Assembly: GCA_937864385.1 (NCBI GenBank)
Contig: CALMJN010000069.1
Location: 1-5,691, forward strand
Source: an uncultured Methanosarcinales archaeon
Lineage (GTDB): Archaea; Halobacteriota; Methanosarcinia; Methanotrichales; Methanotrichaceae
Direction of reading: 5' to 3'
Length of the DNA stretch: 5,691 nucleotides
Made by a program: the position numbers and the translations under genes
Notes under the pieces: model-generated
Databases searched by the model: none
Told to the model about the DNA's origin: nothing
What the model saw: the letters and a program-made list of their open reading frames with translations, nothing else
Part shown: piece by piece, positions 1 through 5,115 of the stretch
Layout: every line of letters begins with the position of its first letter
Numbering within the stretch: the stretch's first letter is position 1

Positions 1-90
1 CAATAACAGAATACCAAAAAGTACGAAAACTTTTTTCAAGAATAAATAAGAATAAATAACTATAGCAATAACAAAGTTAACAATTGCTTA
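1..90. other. AT-rich non-coding spacer at left edge
   Basis: No credible gene is visible here. The stretch is far more AT-rich than the genes beside it. It holds a perfect tandem duplication of the 10-mer AAGAATAAAT (38-47 and 48-57) and a weak hairpin with arms AGCAAT (64-69) and ATTGCT (83-88) around a 13-nt loop. It lies downstream of the leftward small gene, so it probably separates transcription units and may hold further termination signals. Whatever lies to the left is outside the window. Confidence 0.6.
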
Positions 91-119
91 TTAAAAGTAT
101 ATAAATAAAAATTTAAATT
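91..119 (-). terminator. Probable U-tract transcription terminator of the leftward genes
   Basis: Read on the minus strand, the bases straight after the TAA stop of the small gene (stop at 113-115) are T-rich: a T5 run at 111-107 and a T4 run at 96-93, with A/T bases between. Archaeal RNA polymerase is known to stop at U-rich tracts without needing a stable hairpin. A weak 6-bp hairpin lies just beyond (64-88). The functional call is inference from composition and position. Confidence 0.4.
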
Positions 120-400
120 TGTACCTCATCATCCTTGACCCTGGTCAGCCGGACTACAATGTCCCCATCCGGACAGGTCACATCTGCATAGCCCTCTCCC
201 TTCTCCCAGGGCATCTTATCCGAGTAGCGCATGGCAAAGGCAGAGGGGAATACGGCGTTGAAAGCCCGCACACACATGCCCTCCGGGGTCCTGGCCTCGA
301 ATATGAATTTCTCGCCCTTTTGCATCTTGGCCGCCCCTATGCACTTTTCTTTATCCCCTGCGATGCTCATGACCTCGCATCTTATCTTATAAACTGCCAT
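113..400 (-). CDS. TIGR04076 family small protein, function unknown
   Basis: This 95-aa protein is short enough to be a single compact domain, with no signal peptide or membrane segment. It matches, from memory of the family pattern, the TIGR04076 group: a short beta-rich start, PEGMC at 39-43, an aromatic/alanine stretch with FAMRYS at 55-60, PWE at 64-66, and CPDG at 76-79 followed by a hydrophobic strand. Cysteines at 20, 43 and 76 stand out; the last two sit in the family's conserved PEG-C and CPDG motifs, so a metal or redox role is possible but unproven. The ATG at 400-398 is supported by a GAGGT ribosome binding site 7 nt upstream. The gene follows cbiK in the same direction after 118 bp, so it may have its own promoter or be the last gene of the operon. 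No function is established for the family to my knowledge. Confidence 0.85.
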   Translation of the reverse strand: MAVYKIRCEVMSIAGDKEKCIGAAKMQKGEKFIFEARTPEGMCVRAFNAVFPSAFAMRYSDKMPWEKGEGYADVTCPDGDIVVRLTRVKDDEVQI

Positions 401-518
401 TCTAACAACCTCTTTTGCCTTTGATTCATTTTGATCTATTCTGACTCGATACTATTTCAATCGATCTGCAATAGATAGATGGAGATGAAGTGGGATCGCT
501 TTTGTTTCTAAAGGATCT
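401..518 (-). promoter_or_regulatory. Intergenic spacer upstream of the TIGR04076 gene; possible promoter
   Basis: This 118-bp gap between cbiK and the small gene holds the GAGGT ribosome binding site (412-408, minus strand) of the downstream gene. Further upstream is an A/T stretch reading GAAATAGTATC on the minus strand (about 459-449), which could be a weak TATA-like element. It lies inside a small inverted repeat, TCGAT (446-450) and ATCGA (460-464). No clear U-tract follows the cbiK stop, so read-through from cbiK is equally possible. Confidence 0.25.
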
Positions 519-1361
519 CTATGGCTCTGCCATCTTCTCCAGTGCGCTTTTTGTACGCTCCAGGAAAAGAGATACAATCTCCAAAGAATCACCCAGGCCT
601 TGATTATAGGACAGCACAGCATAGCCCTCTCTCTCAAGGATGCTCTTCCAGGATTGAGGATCCTCCCCGAAGAGATCCTTTTCCGCGTGCCCCCCCGCCA
701 CCAGCATAAAAGGCATGAGCAGGACCCTCTCGGCTCCGCTCTCTCTCAGATCGGGCAGAATATCATCCAGGCCCAGAGCGCCCTCGATGCTGGCCAAATA
801 GACATTTCTATGCTGATTTTTCAGTATGCCTGCCAGCAAGCAGTAGAGGGCATCGGCGGGATGGCCAGTCCCGTGGCCTGCCAGCAGCACCGCCTCCCTT
901 GATCCCTGACCATCTCCCTTGGAGGGGATATCAACGCCCGCCCGGCTGATGAGAGCGGGCAGCATAGACGAGACCGTCCGGCAGTCTGAGAGGCCGGAAA
1001 GCAGTGGCAGCCCCAGCTCCAGGCCGGGGACACCGAATGCACAGCCCGGCCTGAGGGAATGTACCAGCTCTGCTATCTGATGAAACTCCCCGCCAGGCAC
1101 GATCTGCAAGGACTGGACTGCCACCCTGTTGCAGCCAAGATCCTGCAGCTCCTGCAGTGCACCCAGGAGGCCGGGCACATTGATACCCTTCTTCTCCGTC
1201 AGCCTCTTCCTCATGAGATAGGAGGTGAAGGCCAGCCTGATCTCATATCCCGAAAACTCTTTTTCATAGACCTGGACTATTCTCTCATATGTGGCCAGGG
1301 CGGGAGAATAGAGAGATCCATAGGGGGCTAAGACAATTCCCCCTTTGCTTTTGGCAGCCAT
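519..1361 (-). CDS. cbiK: Sirohydrochlorin cobaltochelatase, CbiK type (anaerobic cobalamin synthesis)
   Basis: The enzyme inserts Co2+ into sirohydrochlorin (or its reduced precorrin-2 form), the entry step of the anaerobic, cobalt-early corrin pathway. Over its 280 aa it tracks Salmonella CbiK as I recall it: an N-terminal half with the PYGS-type loop (13-16) and AFTSYLMRKRL (44-54), then a C-terminal half with GHGTGH (162-167) and MLVAGGHAEKD (219-229), followed by SWKS. Glu92, His163 and His225 line up with the known active-site residues Glu89, His145 and His207. There is no signal peptide, so it should be cytoplasmic, unlike periplasmic CbiK forms of Desulfovibrio. Two adjacent ATGs exist (1364 and 1361); the second is chosen because GAGGT then lies 7 nt upstream, as in the small gene downstream. 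It starts about 21 bp after pheA, so it is probably in the same operon. The long CbiK form rather than the short CbiX usual in archaea is notable. Confidence 0.93.
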   Translation of the reverse strand: MAAKSKGGIVLAPYGSLYSPALATYERIVQVYEKEFSGYEIRLAFTSYLMRKRLTEKKGINVPGLLGALQELQDLGCNRVAVQSLQIVPGGEFHQIAELVHSLRPGCAFGVPGLELGLPLLSGLSDCRTVSSMLPALISRAGVDIPSKGDGQGSREAVLLAGHGTGHPADALYCLLAGILKNQHRNVYLASIEGALGLDDILPDLRESGAERVLLMPFMLVAGGHAEKDLFGEDPQSWKSILEREGYAVLSYNQGLGDSLEIVSLFLERTKSALEKMAEP

Positions 1362-1373
1362 CATAATAACCTC
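1359..1373 (-). promoter_or_regulatory. cbiK ribosome binding site and paired ATG starts
   Basis: On the minus strand GAGGT (1373-1369) is followed by TATT and two consecutive ATG codons. The spacing is 4 nt to the first ATG and 7 nt to the second. The leader of the small gene downstream has the near-identical arrangement AGAGGTTGTTAGAATG with a 7-nt spacing, which favours the second ATG for cbiK. Confidence 0.55.
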
Positions 1374-1382
1374 TGCATCATA

Positions 1383-2219
1383 TCAGGCCCGTGGATAGGA
1401 CCCTAACACCTTCACCATGGCCGCTTTGTCCCTTGCAGCTGCCACAGCCTCCCCCACCTTTTGATCCTGCATATGCCCCTCCAGGTCGATATAGAAGTAG
1501 TAGTCTCCCAGTCCCTTTCGGCTGGGCCGGGACTCGATCCTGGTCAAATTGATATTACGCCGGGCAAACTCTTCCAGTATGGAGTAGAGGGCCCCCGGTC
1601 GATCTCTGTCCAGATAGATTACGAGAGAGGTCTTGTCTCTGCCGCTCGGGCCTACGCCTTCTCTGGCCACCACAATGAAACGGGTTGTATTGTCGCCTGC
1701 ATCCTGGATCTCCCTGGCCAGGATCGCCAGGCCATACCTATCTGCGGCATCCTGGCCGGCTATGGCCGCCATCTCCGGAAACTCCTGGGCCAGCCGGGCG
1801 GCATGAGAGGTGGAGCCGGTGGTCCTGATCTCCGCTTCCGGATAGTGCTCATGCAGATATTGGCGGCACTGAGCCAGTGCCTGGGGATGGGATAGTATGA
1901 CCTTTATCTCCCCTCCGCCCTGGCCTATCAGGCAGTGCCTGATGGGAAGGTTGACCTCTCCCACAATGACTACATCCAGCCGCAATAGTAGGTCCATGAC
2001 TGCAGTAACCGCGCCCTCCAGGCTGTTTTCCACCGGCACTATGCCCGCCTCAATCAGGCCCTGCCGGACGGAATCCAGAATATAGTCAAAGTCAGGGAAA
2101 TAGACCAGAGTGGCATCTATCCTTTCTCTGCACCAGATAAGTGCCGCCTTCTCCGAGTAGGTCCCCTGCGGCCCCAGGACTCCTATGCGATATTGCTTCA
2201 GGCTATTGTGTGGCTTCAA
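1383..2219 (-). CDS. pheA: Prephenate dehydratase (monofunctional, with C-terminal ACT domain)
   Basis: This 278-aa cytoplasmic enzyme converts prephenate to phenylpyruvate, the committed step to phenylalanine. The catalytic domain spans about 11-185: LGPQGTYSE (15-23), PVENSLEGA (62-70), a second lobe with GSTSHAARLAQ (135-145), and the signature TRF (179-181) that carries the catalytic threonine. An ACT regulatory domain follows (about 198-275) with GALYSIL (209-215) and ESRP (229-232), motifs known to form the phenylalanine site, so feedback inhibition by phenylalanine is expected. There is no chorismate mutase domain, so prephenate must come from a separate enzyme. The start is TTG at 2219-2217, overlapping the hmgA TGA stop; AAGGAG lies 5 nt upstream, and no ATG or GTG fits before the first conserved strand. 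This implies translation coupled to hmgA. Confidence 0.96.
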   Translation of the reverse strand: MKPHNSLKQYRIGVLGPQGTYSEKAALIWCRERIDATLVYFPDFDYILDSVRQGLIEAGIVPVENSLEGAVTAVMDLLLRLDVVIVGEVNLPIRHCLIGQGGGEIKVILSHPQALAQCRQYLHEHYPEAEIRTTGSTSHAARLAQEFPEMAAIAGQDAADRYGLAILAREIQDAGDNTTRFIVVAREGVGPSGRDKTSLVIYLDRDRPGALYSILEEFARRNINLTRIESRPSRKGLGDYYFYIDLEGHMQDQKVGEAVAAARDKAAMVKVLGSYPRA

Positions 2220-3487
2220 TTGCTCTCCTTGGCCTTCTCGTCCATCTCGGCCATGAGCTCCGCCGCCCGGGATACACTGATCCTGCGCTCGGCTGCCATG
2301 CGAGCGGCGATGATCTCAATCATATCGCACTTGGCGCCCGCCTGAACGGCTACGTTCTTGGCATGAAGGGACATGTGCCCCCTCTGAATGCCCTCGGAGG
2401 CCAGAGCCCGCAAGGCGGCGAAGTTCTGGCATAGTCCCACCGCGGCTATGATGCGGGAGAGCTCGTCTGCGCTTTTGACTCCCAGCATCTTTACCGCTGC
2501 CCTGGCCACGGGATGGACCCTGGTAGCCCCGCCCACCAGTCCTACAGCCACCGGCATCTCTATGCTTCCCACCAGGTCGCCGTCTCTGTTCTTCTCATAG
2601 CGGGTCAGTGACCGATACTGTCCCCCTATAGAGGCATAAGCATGCGCTCCCGCCTCTACCGCTCTGGTGTCGTTTCCTGTGGCTAAAACCACAGCGGTCA
2701 CTCCATTCATGATGCCCTTGTTGTGGGTGGCAGCCCGATAGGGATCGACCTGGGCCAGCTCTGCTGCCAGGAGAATTCCGTCCACCACCTCATGCCCTCC
2801 TATCTCCTCGGCCTTGAAGATCGCTCTGGCCCGGGCCAGGCGCAGGTCGGCCAGATTGGAGATGATGCGCAGATATACCCGCCCACCGGTCATCTGCTCG
2901 ATTCGGGGGGCCAGGGACTCGGCCATGGTATTGACGGCATTGGCTCCCATAGCATCCCGGCAGTCAACTATGAGGTGGACCACCACCATAGGCCCCAGCC
3001 GGGAGTCTATGACCCTTACCTCGATGTCCTTGACTCCCCCTCCGAACTTGACCAGCATAGGATCCTTTTCATTGGCCATGGCCATGAGATCTTCTTTGTG
3101 AAGCAGCACTGTATGGCGGGCGGAATAGGGATCGTCGATGCCTGTGACCTGGATCTGGGCTCTCATGACCGGTCCGGTGCTGCTGGTGAGAAAGCCTCCC
3201 CCTTCCCGGGCCATCTTGGCTCCGTTGCTGGCGGCGGCAATGACCGAGGGCTCTTCTGTGGCCATGGGGATCAATATCTCCCGGCCATCGATGACGAAGT
3301 TGGTGGCAACGCCCAATGGAACCTGCATTATTCCGACCACATTCTCTACCATCTTATCTGCCGCATCCAGGGACAGGCCCCCTTCTATCTGCTCTATCTC
3401 CTCTTTTCCGAGAGATGCCTGCTCAGCCACGGCGGCAAGCCTCTCCGAGGGAGCCAGCCTGTAAAATCCCGATATTCTTGAAGTCAT
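2216..3487 (-). CDS. hmgA: Hydroxymethylglutaryl-CoA reductase, class II
   Basis: The enzyme interconverts HMG-CoA and mevalonate; in an archaeon the expected role is mevalonate synthesis for isoprenoid membrane lipids. At 423 aa it is close to the Pseudomonas mevalonii enzyme (428 aa). Class II markers are clear: ENVVGIMQVPLGVATNF (48-64), EEPSVIAAAS (78-87), DAMGAN (178-183), THNKG (254-258), TGNDTRA (270-276) and GHMSLHA (370-376). Predicted catalytic residues are Glu78/Glu79, Lys257, Asp273 and His371. There are no membrane segments, so it is soluble. A TTG at 3496 would add three residues, but the ATG at 3487 is preferred: GAGGA (3502-3498) is 10 nt upstream of it and only 1 nt from the TTG, and the resulting N-terminus (MTSRISGFYRL) lines up with the P. 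mevalonii start. It is the first gene of a tight run with pheA and cbiK. Class II in archaea such as Archaeoglobus is regarded as acquired from bacteria. Confidence 0.96.
   Translation of the reverse strand: MTSRISGFYRLAPSERLAAVAEQASLGKEEIEQIEGGLSLDAADKMVENVVGIMQVPLGVATNFVIDGREILIPMATEEPSVIAAASNGAKMAREGGGFLTSSTGPVMRAQIQVTGIDDPYSARHTVLLHKEDLMAMANEKDPMLVKFGGGVKDIEVRVIDSRLGPMVVVHLIVDCRDAMGANAVNTMAESLAPRIEQMTGGRVYLRIISNLADLRLARARAIFKAEEIGGHEVVDGILLAAELAQVDPYRAATHNKGIMNGVTAVVLATGNDTRAVEAGAHAYASIGGQYRSLTRYEKNRDGDLVGSIEMPVAVGLVGGATRVHPVARAAVKMLGVKSADELSRIIAAVGLCQNFAALRALASEGIQRGHMSLHAKNVAVQAGAKCDMIEIIAARMAAERRISVSRAAELMAEMDEKAKESN
2217..2230 (-). promoter_or_regulatory. pheA ribosome binding site and TTG start overlapping hmgA stop
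   Basis: Within the last codons of hmgA the minus strand reads AAGGAG (2230-2225), a 5-nt spacer, then TTG (2219-2217). The first two bases of the hmgA TGA stop are the last two of this TTG. The strong SD at a good distance supports the rare start codon and suggests translational coupling. Confidence 0.7.
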
Positions 3488-3558
3488 AGATCTCAATTCC
3501 TCTATCCCTGTCCCTCTGGAAGGGGAAAAACTTTATTCCCGCCCGGGGATTTATTTTT
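3488..3558. promoter_or_regulatory. Divergent promoter region between hmgA and the ubiC-mptG fusion
   Basis: This 71-bp spacer must serve both leftward and rightward transcription. For the rightward gene, an A-rich run plus CTTTATT (3531-3537) resembles a BRE/TATA element about 25 bp before the ATG at 3559, which would place the start of transcription at or next to the start codon (leaderless mRNA); no good SD precedes that ATG. For the leftward gene, the complement AATAAAG (3537-3531) or AAAATAAATC (3557-3548) could be the TATA box, leaving a short leader with GAGGA (3502-3498). Between the rightward TATA and the ATG lies a dyad, ATTCCCG-cc-CGGGGAT (3535-3550). Element calls are inference. 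Confidence 0.5.
3535..3550. repeat. GC-rich inverted repeat in the divergent promoter
   Basis: ATTCCCG and CGGGGAT are 7-base arms around a 2-bp centre, with one G-T pairing and six Watson-Crick pairs. It sits just downstream of the rightward TATA-like element, a usual place for an archaeal repressor site, but nothing in the sequence names a regulator and short dyads arise by chance. Confidence 0.3.
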
Positions 3559-5094
3559 ATGGTCGAGTTTCTCCTCTCCCCTGCGGCAGACATCTCCTGT
3601 CTGGAAAGCGTCCTGGGCAGCTTAAGCCCGGTGCAGAAGATGCTTTTAGGAACAGACGGCTCTGTTACCTGCCTATTGGAGGTGGTCACCAACAGTCCGG
3701 TCGAGGTTAAAACCCTGGTGCAGAGGGTTATGCCGGCGGACGGCGCTGTGGCCAGCGATTTGGAGATAAAGCCAGGAGAAGAGGTCAATTTCAGGATAGT
3801 GCTGCTGCAAAAGAGAGATAGCCAGGAGGCTCTGGTCTATGCCGTTTCCCACACACCCATCTCCCGGCTGGAGGCCGGATTTAAAGATGACCTCACCAGG
3901 GCCGATATTCCCATCGGGGCCATCTTGAAAAAGCATAGCATCGAGTCACGGCGGGAGATCACTTCTACCTCATTTGTCCCGGCTGGAGATGAGCACTGTC
4001 GGGCTTTCGGAGTATTTCCCCGGGAGGTCATGCTCAGCAGAAGCTACAAGATCATCCGGCAGGGCCGGCCTTTGATCTCTATAAAAGAGTCCTTTCCCTA
4101 TAACAGCTTTCGGGAGCGGGAGAGGGTGATCATCCAGACTCCTTCCAGGCTTCATCTCACCCTCACCGATTTGACCGGCAGCTGCGGGCGGGTGGATGGC
4201 GGAGTGGGCATCTCCATTGATGAGCCCAACATCCTTCTGGAGGCGGAGAGGAGCGAGGAGCTTTCGGCGGAGGGAGAGAATTTCGAGCGGGCCCTGTCTG
4301 CGGCCAAGGCGGTACAGCAGCATCTGAATTTGGGTGGAGCACATATCACCCTTCGCGGCGGATACAAACTGCATGTGGGGCTTGGCGGTGGAACCCAGAT
4401 AGGCATAGCCGCCGGGAAGGCATTATGCCAGCTTTACGGCCGCCCCCTCTCCGTGCGCGATATTGCCCGCATCATCTCCCGGGGCGGGACCAGCGGCATA
4501 GGCACGGCGGCCTTTGAGAGGGGCGGATTCCTGGTGGACGGAGGGCACAGCTTCGGGCCGGGAAGGGAGAAGCTGAGCTTCTCACCCTCTTCTGCCTGCG
4601 GGGGCATCCGGCCGGCTCCGGTCATCGCCCGCCATGACTTTCCCCAGGCCTGGAAGATCATCCTGGCCCTGCCGGAGGTTGCAGCCGGCGCCCATGGGTC
4701 CCGGGAGGCGGACATCTTCCGCCAGTACTGCCCCTTGCCGGAGGCGGAGGTGCATGAGCTGTGCTATCAGATACTGGTGCGCCTGATGCCCGCGGTGGTG
4801 GAGGAGAGCCTGGACGACTTCGGGGCGGCAGTGAACCGGCTCCAGGATATAGGCTTTAAGAGAGTTGAATTGATGCTACAGCATCCTGTGGTGCATGAGT
4901 TGATGCAGCAGATGCGGCAGGCTGGAGCGGCCTGCGCCGGCCTCAGTTCCTTCGGGCCGGCGGTCTATGCCATAACCGATGGCAGCTGCCGGGATATAGA
5001 GGCAGCCGCCCGAGAGGCCATGAGCGGCGTGGGCGGAGATATATTGATCACCCATGCCAGAAATGAGGGTGCCAGGTTGAGGACAGCCTGCTAG
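3559..5094 (+). CDS. mptG: Fusion: UbiC-like chorismate pyruvate-lyase (DUF98) + RFAP synthase MptG
   Basis: This 511-aa protein has two enzyme domains joined with almost no linker. Residues 1-184 match the archaeal DUF98/chorismate pyruvate-lyase family: LLGTDGSVTCLLE (29-41), FRIVLL (78-83), LVYAVSHTPIS (92-102), IPIGAIL (117-123), IESRREI (128-134) and ISIKESFP (173-180). Arg79 and Glu177 are candidates for the active-site Arg and Glu of UbiC. Residues about 190-511 are a full GHMP-fold MptG: IIQTPSRLH (191-199), GRVDGGVGISIDEP (210-223), the glycine loop GLGGGTQIGIA (274-284), GGTSGIGTAAFERGGF (309-324) and SSFGPAVYAI (463-472). MptG condenses PRPP with 4-hydroxybenzoate or 4-aminobenzoate, losing CO2 and PPi, to start the methanopterin side chain. 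The N-terminal domain would supply 4-hydroxybenzoate from chorismate. Translation is probably leaderless. An M42 peptidase gene follows 18 bp later. The domain calls are firm; substrate channelling is inference. Confidence 0.93.
   Translation: MVEFLLSPAADISCLESVLGSLSPVQKMLLGTDGSVTCLLEVVTNSPVEVKTLVQRVMPADGAVASDLEIKPGEEVNFRIVLLQKRDSQEALVYAVSHTPISRLEAGFKDDLTRADIPIGAILKKHSIESRREITSTSFVPAGDEHCRAFGVFPREVMLSRSYKIIRQGRPLISIKESFPYNSFRERERVIIQTPSRLHLTLTDLTGSCGRVDGGVGISIDEPNILLEAERSEELSAEGENFERALSAAKAVQQHLNLGGAHITLRGGYKLHVGLGGGTQIGIAAGKALCQLYGRPLSVRDIARIISRGGTSGIGTAAFERGGFLVDGGHSFGPGREKLSFSPSSACGGIRPAPVIARHDFPQAWKIILALPEVAAGAHGSREADIFRQYCPLPEAEVHELCYQILVRLMPAVVEESLDDFGAAVNRLQDIGFKRVELMLQHPVVHELMQQMRQAGAACAGLSSFGPAVYAITDGSCRDIEAAAREAMSGVGGDILITHARNEGARLRTAC
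4112..4128 (+). promoter_or_regulatory. Possible internal start site (SD-like run + GTG) for free MptG
   Basis: Codon 190 of the fusion is GTG (4126-4128), and the residues after it (IIQTPSRLH) are exactly how stand-alone MptG proteins begin. A purine-rich run precedes it, with GGGAG at 4112-4116 (9 nt before the GTG) and at 4118-4122 (3 nt before). It could be a working internal initiation site or a relic of two once-separate genes. The run also encodes an R-E-R-E-R linker, so it may be chance. Confidence 0.3.
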
Positions 5095-5101
5095 AGAAGC
5101 A

Positions 5102-5115
5102 GAGATGATTTGATG
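5102..5115 (+). promoter_or_regulatory. Ribosome binding site and ATG of the M42 peptidase gene
   Basis: GAGATGAT (5102-5109) differs by one base from GAGGTGAT, the complement expected for the archaeal 16S 3' end. Its core ends 7 nt before the ATG at 5113, the same spacing as the leftward genes use. It fixes the start chosen for the next gene. Confidence 0.5.

Noticed and set aside
64..88. Hairpin AGCAAT/ATTGCT as a bacterial-type terminator
   Set aside because: The stem is only six mostly A-T pairs with a 13-nt loop, too weak to call alone; the U-tracts after the stop codon are the better archaeal signal.
119..424. Rightward open frame of 101 codons opposite the small gene
   Set aside because: The leftward frame matches a known small family and has a clean RBS; this one has neither.
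446..464. Inverted repeat TCGAT/ATCGA as an operator
   Set aside because: The 5-bp arms with a 9-nt spacer are easily found by chance in this GATC-rich spacer, and there is no second copy to support a regulator site.
1461..1895. Rightward open frame of 144 codons opposite pheA
   Set aside because: It is antisense to the conserved prephenate dehydratase and ACT coding sequence, with no recognisable protein family and no convincing RBS.
2723..3481. Long rightward open frame of 252 codons opposite hmgA
   Set aside because: It lies entirely antisense to a clearly recognised HMG-CoA reductase, has a composition biased to Gly/His/Asp as expected from the complement of this gene, and shows no family motif.
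3485..3496. TTG at 3496 as the hmgA start
   Set aside because: It lies only 1 nt from the GAGGA motif, while the ATG at 3487 has a workable spacing and matches the usual N-terminus of class II enzymes.
3970..4374. Leftward open frame of 134 codons opposite the fusion gene
   Set aside because: It is a mirror frame of the UbiC-MptG coding sequence, and the real frame explains the region through many conserved motifs.
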